From positions 75,818 to 139,817 of the forward strand of contig JACKHT010000007.1 in the NCBI GenBank assembly GCA_020638855.1: a stretch of 64,000 bases of DNA, read 5' to 3'. Shown here piece by piece: positions 53,518 to 62,344 of this stretch (position 1 is its first letter; each line of letters starts with the position of its first letter). Source of the DNA: Planctomycetota bacterium (GTDB lineage: Bacteria > Planctomycetota > UBA1135 > GCA-002686595). Made by a program: the position numbers and the translations under genes. Below the pieces are notes generated by a model. That model worked only from the letters and a program-made list of their open reading frames with translations. It had not been told where the DNA came from and searched no databases.

Positions 53518-54939
53518 ATGGATCATTCCGGCCACAAGCGTCCCACGAAACCCGAAGTTCTGCACATCCCCGATGACGAATTCAGTTTCGCCGATGTGAA
53601 GCCCGTAGCGCCCGCGAACGAGCCGCTCAGCGCGCCCGCGATGGCCATGGACCTGGAGCAGGTCGGGTCGTTGATCGGCGAAGCCCGCGGTGAGGCGGCG
53701 CCCAAGGCCCTGTCGCTGGGCAACCTCGACGAAGTCGACCTGGAGACGCCCCTGGCGGCCTCACTGGCCCACGCCCACGACCACATGTCGCAAACCGGCA
53801 TGTCGCCGCGCCACCAGGTGGAAGCCTGGTTGGCGGTGATGGTGCGCTCGGAGGCTTCGGATTTGATCCTGCGCTCGGGGGGCCGGCCCTCGCTGCGCAT
53901 CCACGGCAAAATCGCGTTCATGCCGGGCCAGGTTCCTGGACCCGGCCCGATGCAAGTCATCCTCGAAGGAGTCCTGGGCGAGCGCCGCATGCAAACTTGG
54001 CGCGACACCGGGTCGGCCGATGCGGCCATCCAGCTCGACGGCCTGGGGCGCTTCCGGATCAACGCCTACAAGCAAATGGGGGAGCCCGCCATCGTCATCC
54101 GGCGCATCAACGAGACCGCTCCCGAACTCTCAAGCCTGAATCTGCCCCAAAAGGAGCTGGAGTCGCTGGCGGTTCGCAAGCGCGGTTTGGTCTTCGTGAC
54201 CGGCGTGGCCGGCTCGGGCAAGTCCACCACGCTCGCGGGCATGATCCAGTACATCAACCGCACGGTTGAGCGCCACGTCATCACGCTCGAGGACCCGATC
54301 GAATTGATCTTCACCGAAGACCGCTGCGTGATCAGCCAACGCGAGGTGGGGACCGATACCACCAGCTTCGGCGACGGGCTCAAGCACGCTTTGCGCCAAA
54401 GCCCCGACGTGATCCTGATCGGCGAAGCGCGCGACGCCGAAACCGTGATCGCCTCGCTCGAAGCCACCGAAACCGGACACATGGTCATGAGCACCATGCA
54501 CACGGTCAACGCCGCCCAGACCATCGAACGTTTGCTGGGGTTCTTCCCGGCGGAACGCCACGAGCAGATCCGCCAGCGCATGGCCGACAACTTGGCCGGC
54601 GTGCTCAGCCAACGCTTGATTCAGGACAAGTCGGGCGTCCTGCGCCCCGCCTTCGAGCTGATGGTTCCCACCCCGCACGTGCGCGAGCTGATCGCCGAAG
54701 GCAAGACCAACGAGATGGCGCGCGTGATCGAATCGGGAACCGAAGCGGGGTTGATCTCGTTCAACCAGTGCCTGCTCGACTTGGTCCGGCGCGGCGTGGT
54801 CGAGCTGGAGAATGCTCTGGAGACCTCGGACCGCCCCGACGAGCTGCTGCTTGCCCTGCGCGGGATCAGCGCGGGCAACGACCGCAACCGGGCCCAGCCG
54901 AACACCATGAAGTCGCTGGGAGGCGCGAACGCCCCGTAG
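53518..54939 (+). CDS. PilT/PilU-family twitching motility ATPase
   Basis: A 473-residue hexameric retraction-type ATPase. Residues 1-95 form a variable extension. The core has Walker A GVAGSGKST near residue 229, the Asp box, Walker B PDVILIGEARDAET and the His box TGHMVMSTMHTVNAAQTIERL. The AGLISFNQCLLDL segment is typical of PilT/PilU. Whether it is PilT or PilU cannot be settled here. It is some 5 kb from pilQ and directly before a PDZ membrane protein. Confidence 0.9.
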   Translation: MDHSGHKRPTKPEVLHIPDDEFSFADVKPVAPANEPLSAPAMAMDLEQVGSLIGEARGEAAPKALSLGNLDEVDLETPLAASLAHAHDHMSQTGMSPRHQVEAWLAVMVRSEASDLILRSGGRPSLRIHGKIAFMPGQVPGPGPMQVILEGVLGERRMQTWRDTGSADAAIQLDGLGRFRINAYKQMGEPAIVIRRINETAPELSSLNLPQKELESLAVRKRGLVFVTGVAGSGKSTTLAGMIQYINRTVERHVITLEDPIELIFTEDRCVISQREVGTDTTSFGDGLKHALRQSPDVILIGEARDAETVIASLEATETGHMVMSTMHTVNAAQTIERLLGFFPAERHEQIRQRMADNLAGVLSQRLIQDKSGVLRPAFELMVPTPHVRELIAEGKTNEMARVIESGTEAGLISFNQCLLDLVRRGVVELENALETSDRPDELLLALRGISAGNDRNRAQPNTMKSLGGANAP

Positions 54940-55222
54940 GGGCAACCGGGACCCACCTTGAGTCGGCCCAAGCGCCCTGGGGACCCCTTCCAGCACGGCT
55001 CCTGAGCCGCATCGCGGCCTCGGGGGCTGGGGACCCCAACTTCGCTAGGCCCGGGGAAGCTGGGGCGGGGTCGTTCGTCTGACTCGCGTCATCGCTAGCC
55101 ACTCCAGGCTTAGCCGCTCCCTGGGAGGGCCGATCAGCGCATTTCCGGTGCTGGCGAGCCCGGGACCCAGGGGAACGCTCGCTGGGGCCCGCGCCCTGGG
55201 TTAGGATGACCGTCGAAGCGCT

Positions 55223-56251
55223 ATGAAGGTCTCCACCGTCAACCTCCTCTCTTGGACCGCCTCGCTGGCCATCACCGCGGGTCTTGGGTTCTACGTCTAC
55301 CAGTCCTACGGCCAGCTGCGCGAGCCCGTGCCCTATGCCTCCGAGGCCGACGCCGCGGGTCAGGCGCGGGCCAAGGAGGCCCTGACCAGCGCGCGCACCG
55401 CGCCGGTGCAACGCGAGGTTGGGGTGGTCTACGACAAGGACGTGGTGCCGACCTGGGTGTCGCTCAACTGGACCGGGAAGCAGGAAGTCATCAAAGACAA
55501 CGGTCCCGCCAAACCGCCAGAGGTCGTCAAGAAGCAGATCAAGATCGAAGAACTGCTGCAGGTGATCTACTTCCAGGTGGATACCGGCGATGCCGGTGGA
55601 AGCCGCGTGTTGGTGCGCTACGTGGGCGAGCTGGCTTCCTATGGCAGCGCGGAGCTGCGCGTCGCGGATACCTTGCCGGCCCCGCACCAGGGCATCGCGG
55701 TCGTGGCCATCACCACCGATTCCGTCGAGTTCAGCTTCAGCGAAGAGGGACGTGCGAACGAGGTCTACACCCCCGGACTGTTGGGCGAGGACGTGATCTT
55801 CGTCGTGCCCCAGGGCGAAGAGGCGCGCGAGCAGCAGTGGGAGAAGGTCATTCGGGAAGCGGGAGTCGCCTCTGTGGACACCCGCCCCAAGGAGACTTCG
55901 ATGGTGGCTCCAGGCGTGTACGTCATCGGAACCGACGACGAGCAGTACCTCAACGACAACTTCCAGTCGATCATGGCCAACGACGTGCGCACCCAGACGC
56001 GGCGCGGCCCCAACGGCGAGCGCGCGGGCATCGAAGTCATGGAAGTGCGCCAAGGTTCGTTCGCCCAACGCCACGGGGTCAACCGCGGTGACGTGGTGAT
56101 TTCGATCAACGGCTATCCGGTGAACTCCGAACAGGAAGCCATCCAGTGGGCCAAGGACAACGGCGATGGCATCAGCGTCTTCACCGTGGTGGTCGAGCGC
56201 TTGGGCAGGATCGAAACCTTGACCTACCGCAAGCCCGACAACCAGCAGTGA
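55223..56251 (+). CDS. Membrane-anchored PDZ-domain protein (GspC-like)
   Basis: A 342-residue protein with one N-terminal membrane helix (NLLSWTASLAITAGLGFYVY), a periplasmic region of unknown fold and a C-terminal PDZ domain (GIEVMEVRQGSFAQRHGVNR, then DVVISINGYPVNS). The layout resembles type II secretion GspC, which contacts the secretin, but no other gsp gene is present and the middle region is not clearly homologous. It follows the PilT-type gene and could be a pilus accessory. -10-like TAGGAT lies 15 bases upstream of the ATG. Confidence 0.55.
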   Translation: MKVSTVNLLSWTASLAITAGLGFYVYQSYGQLREPVPYASEADAAGQARAKEALTSARTAPVQREVGVVYDKDVVPTWVSLNWTGKQEVIKDNGPAKPPEVVKKQIKIEELLQVIYFQVDTGDAGGSRVLVRYVGELASYGSAELRVADTLPAPHQGIAVVAITTDSVEFSFSEEGRANEVYTPGLLGEDVIFVVPQGEEAREQQWEKVIREAGVASVDTRPKETSMVAPGVYVIGTDDEQYLNDNFQSIMANDVRTQTRRGPNGERAGIEVMEVRQGSFAQRHGVNRGDVVISINGYPVNSEQEAIQWAKDNGDGISVFTVVVERLGRIETLTYRKPDNQQ

Positions 56252-57066
56252 CCGGTTCCGCGCGGCAGCTTCGCCGGGCGGTGCTGTTCGACCTGGGCAA
56301 TTCGAGCTGGAAAGTCGCCTTGGCGGAGTGGGGCACAGGGCCCCAACCGATGCTGCGCGAACTCGGGCGAGGTCCCTATGCGGAGCAGGACCCTTGGGCG
56401 CCCTTGGCAGGTCTGTGGGCCGAACACGGGCTGAAGGGCTGTCCGATTGCGGTGTCTTCGGTTGCGTCTGCGGCCCGCGCCACAGGGCTACGCGAGCGCC
56501 TTTCGGATTTGGACGCTGCCGATATCGCTTGGCACCCCGACCCCGGTTTGGAGCTGTGCGTGCGCAACGCGCACACCGTCGGGCTCGACCGACTCTATGC
56601 CGCCCGGGCCGCCTGGCAGCGGGTGGGCGCGCGGCCTGCGATCGTGGTCGACGCGGGGACCGCGGTGACCGTGGATGCCGTGGGTCCTGGGGAATCGCCT
56701 AGCGGAGCGGCATTCCTAGGCGGCGCGATCGCCCCGGGTCCCGACCTGTTGGCGCGCGCCCTGGCGCTCGGCGGGGCGCAGTTGTGGGCCATCGATCCGA
56801 AACCCGGCGCCCCGGCGTTGGGCAAGGAGACCAGCGAAGCGCTGGTCGCCGGCGTGGTGGTGGGATTGGAAGGCGCGGTCTTGCGGCTGGCCGAGCGTGT
56901 GGCGGCCGAAGCAGGCTTCGAAGCCCCGGTGTTGGTGCTCACCGGCGGTGCGACTGGGTTCGTGGCCCAGGTCCTGCGCGGACTCGGCTGGGAGCTGGTC
57001 GAAGATCCACTCTTGGTGTTGCGCGGACTCGCGCTAGCGCTTGGGGAGTCGGCCGATGGGGTCTGA
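56248..57066 (+). CDS. coaX: Type III pantothenate kinase
   Basis: CoaX (272 residues), the first step of CoA synthesis. ASKHA-fold signatures: FDLGNSSWK near the N-terminus, the substrate loop HTVGLDRL, DAGTAVTVDAVG, and GGAIAPG. It starts with GTG overlapping the stop of the PDZ gene (GTGA). The 3' end overlaps the MnmE-like gene by 11 bases. Confidence 0.92.
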   Translation: MTGSARQLRRAVLFDLGNSSWKVALAEWGTGPQPMLRELGRGPYAEQDPWAPLAGLWAEHGLKGCPIAVSSVASAARATGLRERLSDLDAADIAWHPDPGLELCVRNAHTVGLDRLYAARAAWQRVGARPAIVVDAGTAVTVDAVGPGESPSGAAFLGGAIAPGPDLLARALALGGAQLWAIDPKPGAPALGKETSEALVAGVVVGLEGAVLRLAERVAAEAGFEAPVLVLTGGATGFVAQVLRGLGWELVEDPLLVLRGLALALGESADGV

Positions 57067-58087
57067 TTGGCAAACCAAGCTGCTGACGCCTCCGGGTCCT
57101 GCGGGTGTGGCCGTGTTGGAGGTTGCCGGTCCGGATGTGTGGCGGGCGCTGGCGCGGATCGGCCTCGCCGAGCGTCCGGTGGGCGCGTTGGCCTTGGCCG
57201 CGCTCCAACTTCCGAACGGACCCGGCGATGAGGCCCTCCTGTGGGTCCGCGCTGAGGAGCGGGTGGAGCTGCATGTACACGGCAGCGGGCCCCTTTTGGA
57301 CGAGCTCTCCTTGGCCCTGGCTGGTACGCGGATCGACCCGGTAGGGCTCGAAGATCGGGCTTTTCAGGCCCTGGCCGCTGCGCCCTCCCGGACGGGCGCT
57401 CGGTTGATTCTGGCCCAGGCCGAAGGGGCGCTGCGGCAGCGGTTGGAGTCCCTGGCGAGCGCCGATTCCCGGTCCGCGCGAGCTGGTTTGGAAACCCTTT
57501 TGGCCCATAGCCGAGCGTGCACACCCTGGTTCAGCCCCCAGCGACTCGTGCTGCAAGGCCCGGTCAACGCGGGTAAGTCCACCTTGTTCAATGCGCTCGT
57601 CGGGTACGAGCGGGTGATCACGTCGGACGAGGCTGGCACGACCCGCGATGCGATCATCGAGCGCATCCAGTTGGGTACGGTGCCGATCGACTTGATCGAC
57701 ACCGCTGGGTTGCGTGCGGTCACAGCGGAAAGCTTGGAAGGGCGGGGCCAAGCCCTAGGGCAATGGCTCGCCCAATCCGCCGACTGGACCTTGTACCTCG
57801 TGCCCCCTGGCGAGCGAACGCCTTGCCCGCCAGGAGCCATCGCGTTGCCGACCCAAGCGGATCGCCCGGGAGCCCATCCCGGAGCGATCTCCGCCCGAAA
57901 CGATCCAGCGGGTAGCGCCCAAGCCGTTTGTGACCTCATCCTCCCGCGCTTAGGCCTGCCAGAGCCCCTTCCGTGGGGGGAGCCCCTCTTGTGGGAGCCG
58001 GCCCAGAGGACGGACCTCGAAGCCACTTTGGCCGACTCCGATCGGAGTTGCGCGCAGGCCTGGATCACGCGCATGCTCGCCCGCTGA
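57056..58087 (+). CDS. MnmE/TrmE-like GTPase, reduced
   Basis: A 343-residue protein with MnmE-type G motifs: P-loop GPVNAGKST (168-176), AGTTRD (193-198) and DTAG (215-218). True MnmE has about 450 residues and ends in a conserved cysteine motif (FCIGK) needed for tRNA wobble-uridine modification; this protein ends ITRMLAR with no such cysteine. The G4 site is TQAD (266-269), and the N-terminal folate-binding domain and helical domain are short and diverged. It may be a decayed or repurposed paralogue. ATG at 57056 lies within coaX. Confidence 0.7.
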   Translation: MGSDWQTKLLTPPGPAGVAVLEVAGPDVWRALARIGLAERPVGALALAALQLPNGPGDEALLWVRAEERVELHVHGSGPLLDELSLALAGTRIDPVGLEDRAFQALAAAPSRTGARLILAQAEGALRQRLESLASADSRSARAGLETLLAHSRACTPWFSPQRLVLQGPVNAGKSTLFNALVGYERVITSDEAGTTRDAIIERIQLGTVPIDLIDTAGLRAVTAESLEGRGQALGQWLAQSADWTLYLVPPGERTPCPPGAIALPTQADRPGAHPGAISARNDPAGSAQAVCDLILPRLGLPEPLPWGEPLLWEPAQRTDLEATLADSDRSCAQAWITRMLAR

Positions 58088-58145
58088 GACGAATGGGGAT
58101 TCGGGACCGGGTCCCGAAGGGGTGGCCCGGGCGGCCCGCGAAGCG

Positions 58146-58151
58146 TACCCT
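58146..58151 (+). promoter_or_regulatory. Candidate -10 element of pyrB
   Basis: TACCCT, 36 bases before the pyrB ATG. It is the same hexamer seen close to other start codons here, but this one leaves a leader of about 30 bases. -35 weak. Confidence 0.3.
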
Positions 58152-58187
58152 GAGGCCCCGATCGACTTTCCCCATCGGTCCTCCCGT

Positions 58188-59519
58188 ATGCAGTCGCCGC
58201 GCCACTTGGTATCGATCGACGATCTCTCGCTCGACGAGATCCGATCCCTGTTCGAACACGCAGACCATTTTGCCGCCGATCCGCGTGGGTTTGCGGATAC
58301 CTGCCGCGGGATGATCACGGCCAGCCTGTTCTATGAGGCTTCGACCCGGACACGCTTGTCGTTCGAGTCGGCCATGCTACGCCTCGGTGGGGGCATTTTG
58401 ACCGCGGCTGAAATGCGTACCTCGAGCGCCTCCAAAGGGGAGTCGCTGGCCGACACCGTGCGCGTGGTGGGGGGGGGCTACGCCGATGCCATCGTGTTGC
58501 GCCACTCGTCCGAAGGGGCCGCCCAGCTGGCGTCGGAGTTCTCGCCGGTGCCGGTCATCAACGCGGGCGACGGGGCCCACGAGCACCCGACCCAGACCCT
58601 GTGCGACCTGTACAACCTGCACGTCGAACGCGGGCACATCGATGGCCTCGAAGTCGTGTTGGCCGGGGACCTCAAGTACAGCCGCACGGTGCACTCGTTC
58701 GCGTACGCTTTGGCGCGTTTCAATGCCAACATCATCTGCGTGCCCCAGCCCGGGTTCGAGATGCCCAAGTACGTACTCCAGCGGTTGAGCGATGAGTTCG
58801 GCGTCGAGCCGCTGCGCGCCGACGTGCGCAAGTTGGGGGATTTGGCGGGCTCTTCGGATGCGGTCTACTTGACCCCGCAGAAGCCGCACCAGCTATCGCT
58901 CTTCACCGACTTGTCCGACTGGCAAGTCCAGAGCGTGGACGCGGTCTACATGACCCGTCCGCAAACCGAGCGGTTTGGCGAGGGAGACTTGAGCGACACC
59001 CAGTACATGCGGCTCGAGAAGCGCTCGATGGACGCCGACTCGCTGCGCGATGCAGTGGTCATGCACCCGCTGCCTCGGCGCGACGAAATCGACAGCGACA
59101 TCGACAACGATCCGCGTTCGATCTACTTCAAACAGGCCGCGCGGGGGGTTCCGATCCGCATGGCGCTGCTCGCCACGCTGTTGGGCAAGATCCAGCTTGC
59201 GGGCAAGCCGCCCAAGGTCCAGCGGCAGGTTTGGCCGGTGGTGGCGGGCAGCAATCCGTGCCCCAACCCGTCGTGCATTTCGCGCACCGAACCGCGCCAC
59301 GTGACGCCCAAGTTCACCCTGCGCAGCCGCACTCCGCTGGTGGCCCACTGCGCATATTGTTCACGCGAACTGGTCTTCCGCTTCGTCGGGTGCAGCACCA
59401 GCAAGCATTACCACGCTCCCGATTCGCGCGAGCTGCAAAAGGTCTTGCCCGACCACCTCGTGTTCTTGCCCGACGAGGGCAGCGCGCAGGCCTTGGCCTA
59501 CAGCAAAGCCCACGCCTGA
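58188..59519 (+). CDS. pyrB: Aspartate carbamoyltransferase fused to PyrI-type zinc domain
   Basis: A 443-residue fusion. Residues 1-335 are a complete ATCase catalytic chain: STRTR (52-56), HPTQTLCD (133-140) and MHPLPRRDE. After a short linker comes the zinc domain of the regulatory chain PyrI: Cys358-x4-Cys363 and Cys388-x2-Cys391 (CPNPSC, CAYC), with spacing almost identical to E. coli PyrI. The nucleotide-binding allosteric domain of PyrI is missing, so CTP/ATP control is not expected. The enzyme makes carbamoyl-aspartate for pyrimidines. ATG at 58188 is preferred to upstream codons. Confidence 0.93.
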   Translation: MQSPRHLVSIDDLSLDEIRSLFEHADHFAADPRGFADTCRGMITASLFYEASTRTRLSFESAMLRLGGGILTAAEMRTSSASKGESLADTVRVVGGGYADAIVLRHSSEGAAQLASEFSPVPVINAGDGAHEHPTQTLCDLYNLHVERGHIDGLEVVLAGDLKYSRTVHSFAYALARFNANIICVPQPGFEMPKYVLQRLSDEFGVEPLRADVRKLGDLAGSSDAVYLTPQKPHQLSLFTDLSDWQVQSVDAVYMTRPQTERFGEGDLSDTQYMRLEKRSMDADSLRDAVVMHPLPRRDEIDSDIDNDPRSIYFKQAARGVPIRMALLATLLGKIQLAGKPPKVQRQVWPVVAGSNPCPNPSCISRTEPRHVTPKFTLRSRTPLVAHCAYCSRELVFRFVGCSTSKHYHAPDSRELQKVLPDHLVFLPDEGSAQALAYSKAHA

Positions 59520-59536
59520 CCCGCGCGGCGTCAGGC
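59514..59536. terminator. Hairpin spanning the convergent pyrB and fdhA stop codons
   Basis: GCCTGAC / GTCAGGC (7 bp, loop CCGCGCGGC) contains both stop codons. Symmetric, so it could act on both strands. No T-runs. Confidence 0.4.
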
Positions 59537-62344
59537 TTCGCTGGGTAGCGGTTCGCGGTAGTAGCTGCCCCGGAAGGTCGGTCCATCGCCAGAACGGGGC
59601 GGTTGCGTTTCGGCCCGTTCGACTTCCGCGGCGCAGACCTTGAACTCAGCGGTCTGTGTGACCGGATCGCCCGCGTCGTTGGTGAGCAGGTTGGCCCGTG
59701 CTTCGGGGAAGTGCAACGGCATCCAGATCGAACCACGGCGCAGCTGCGGGGAGAGGATGGCGCGACAGGTGACTTGCCCCCGCCGGGTTCGTACGGTGAC
59801 CATCTCCTCGTCGGCGATGCCGCGACGCTTGGCATCGCGCGGATGGATTTGGATGAAGGCCTCGCCTTGTTTGGTGAACAAGCCTTCCTCGCGCCGGGTC
59901 TGGGTGGCCGCGTTGTAGTGGTAGAGCGTGCGTCCGGTAGAAAGTACCAGGGTGTATTCGTGGTCGGGAAGTTCCTCGGAAGGGCGGTAGTGCACCGCGG
60001 TGAACAGTCCCTTGCCGCGCAGCACTCCGTTCTTATGGAGGTAAACCGTGCCCGGATCGTCCTCGCTCACGCAGGGCCATTGGATGCCCGTCTTGCCGGC
60101 CAGGGTTTCGCGTTCCAAACGCGCGTGGGACAGGCCCGCAAACTTCGGGGTGTCCTTGACCATTTCGGCGTAGACCTCGGCGGCGTCGGCATAGTGCCAC
60201 TCGGCTCCGAGCGCTGCGGCCAGGTCGCGCAAGATGATCCAATCCTCGCGGGCTTCTCCAGGGGGCTGGACCGCCCGGCGCACGAGTTGTACGCGGCGCT
60301 CGGAGTTGGCGAACACGCCTTCCTTTTCCGCGAACACGGTCGAAGGGAAGATCACATCGGCATAGCGTGCGGTTTCGTTGAGGAATGGCTCTTGCAGCAC
60401 GAGGAATTCCATGCTGGAGAGGCCTTCTTCGACCTTGGCGACGTTGGGTTCGGAGAGCACGATGTCCTCGCCCATGATGAACATGCCCTTGAGTTGCTTG
60501 CCCAAGGTCTTCATCATTTGGTTGAGGTTCAAGCCGGGCTCGGGGGGGAGTGGCACGCCCCAGGACGCCTCGTACTTGCGCCGTACCTCATCGTCGACCA
60601 CCAGCTGGTAGCCAGGGAAGAAGACCGGCGTGGCGCCCGCGTCGTTGGCTCCTTGCACGTTGTTTTGGCCACGCAGTGGATTCATGCCCGAGCTGGGTTT
60701 GCCCAGGTGCCCGGTCATGAGCACCAAGTTGGCCAAGGCGTACACGTTGTCCGTGCCGTGGCTGTGCTCCGTGATGCCGAGCGTGTAGTAGATTCCGGCA
60801 CGCTCGGTGGTGGCGTAGGTGCGGGCGGTCCAGCGGATGTCCTCCGCGGAAACCCCGGTGACTTCCTCCGCCTTTTCGGGGGTGTAGTCGCGCACCGCTT
60901 CGCGCACCGCCGCAAAGTTCTCGGTTTGGTTTTGGATGAAGTCGTGGTCGACGAGATCCTCGGCGATGATCACGTGGGCCATGGCATTCAGCAACCAGAC
61001 GTCGCTGCCGGGCCGAATCTGCAGATGCTTCTTGGCCATGGTGGTCATGAAGATCTGCCGCGGATCGGCCACGACCATCGTGGCACCGCGGTGCACGGCG
61101 CGCTTCATCTCCATGGCGATGATCGGGTGGGCTTCCGAAGTGTTGCTCCCGATCACAAACAGGAAATCGGCATCGCGGATTTCCCCGATCGAATTCGTCA
61201 TCGCGCCCGCACCGAAGGTTGTGACCAGACCGGCCACGGTGGGGGCGTGTCATGTTGCCGCGCATTGGTGCACGTTGTTCGTTCCGATCGCCGCGCGCGC
61301 AATCTTCTGGACCAGGTAGTTCTCTTCCACCGTACAGCGCGACGAACTCACGAATGCCAAGGCATCGGCCCCGTGGCGTTCGCGCACCCCCAAGAGCCCA
61401 TCGGCTGCCCGACGCAGGGCTACCTCCCAAGTCGCGGGGACCAGTGCGCCGTCGGCCCCGCGCACCAAGGGCGTGGTCAGGCGGTCTGCGTGATGGATGA
61501 AGTCGTAGGCAAAGCGTCCTTTGACGCACAGGTTGCCGTCGTTGGTGGTCGTGCCAACGGGAGGCGAGGTAACCTTGACCACTTCGCCAGCTCCGCCACG
61601 CGCGGAGGGGTCGATGTTCAAGTCGAGCTGGCAGCCCACCCCGCAGAAGTTGCAGGTGGTCCGTACCTTGACCAGTTCGTCCTCGTGTTTGCTCTTCCGT
61701 GCAATCGGTCGCTTCTCCGCCATCGCCCCGGTTGGGCAGGTGTCGATGCAACCCCCGCACATCTCGCACGAGCTGTCGAGCAGCGAGCGCCCGTCGGCGG
61801 TCGAAATGGTGGTCTCCGCTGCGCGGCCCGCCAAGGTGATGGCGCTGACCGATTCGATTTCGTCGCAGTAGCGCGTGCAACGCGCGCACAGGATGCAGGC
61901 CGCCGCATCGAAGTCGATGTAGGGGTTGGGGTCTTCCTTGCGCTCCGCCCGCAGCGAGTCGAGCTTGGGCCAATCGGTCGGGGCCGCATAGCGCTCGGCC
62001 ATTGCGAGCAATTCGTCGGGCCGCTTGCGCTCGCGCATGGCCGCTTGGTCCGGATGGTCGGTCAGGTACAGACTCAAAAGACTCTTGCGGTGCCGATCGA
62101 CACGCGCGGACTCGACGGTGACTCGGGCCCCCTTGCTGGCGGGGGTGGCGCAGGCGGGTAGCAGGCGCCGGGAACCCTCGACTTCGACCAAGCACGTGCG
62201 GCAGGCGCCAGCGGGCTTGAGGCGCGGATCGTGGCACAGGGTAGGGATTTCCTTGCCATGCCGGCGAGCCACCTCGAGCAGGGTTTCGCCGGGTTCGAAC
62301 GCGACCTCTTGGTCGCCGAGCCAAAGGGTGGGACGTTGGGTCAT
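59531..62344 (-). CDS. fdhA: NAD-dependent formate dehydrogenase, catalytic subunit (selenoprotein)
   Basis: One 937-residue gene read through an in-frame UGA (61252-61250) as selenocysteine 365. N-terminus: [2Fe-2S] ligands Cys37, 48, 51 and 65; two [4Fe-4S] clusters from CILCARCTRYC (150-160) and CEMCGGCIDTC (193-203); the [4Fe-4S] next to molybdopterin from Cys231, 234, 238 and 273 (CNFCGVGC, NLCVKGR). Sec lies in CAAT-U-HAPTVAGL, matching CARV-U-HGPSVAGL of E. coli FdhF. Both halves are in one frame and homologous on either side of the UGA. The His-Cys3 cluster of many NuoG-like subunits is absent. ATG overlaps the fdhB stop (ATGA). The enzyme oxidises formate to CO2 at Mo or W. Confidence 0.93.
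61205..61246 (-). promoter_or_regulatory. Bacterial SECIS element within fdhA
   Basis: Minus-strand RNA directly after the UGA. The upper stem GUGGCC/GGUCAC encloses loop GGUCU (61237-61221). The lower stem GCCC-C-CACC pairs with GGUG-C-GGGC around one C-C mismatch, with a one-sided AACCUUC bulge. The GGUCUG loop begins 18 bases after the UGA, exactly as in E. coli fdhF. It recruits SelB with Sec-tRNA. Confidence 0.88.

Noticed and set aside
58122..58187. N-terminal extension of pyrB from an upstream codon
   Set aside because: Family N-terminus begins near MQSPRHLVSIDDLS; the extra codons overlap a candidate -10 element and are not conserved in type.
61250..61252. Stop codon in fdhA read as pseudogene or sequencing error
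   Set aside because: The stop is TGA, falls exactly on the Cys/Sec active-site position, both sides are intact and in one frame, and a SECIS hairpin follows.
59603..62161. 852-codon plus-strand frame opposite the formate dehydrogenase gene
   Set aside because: Antisense shadow of fdhA with no domain; fdhA carries all cofactor motifs on the minus strand.
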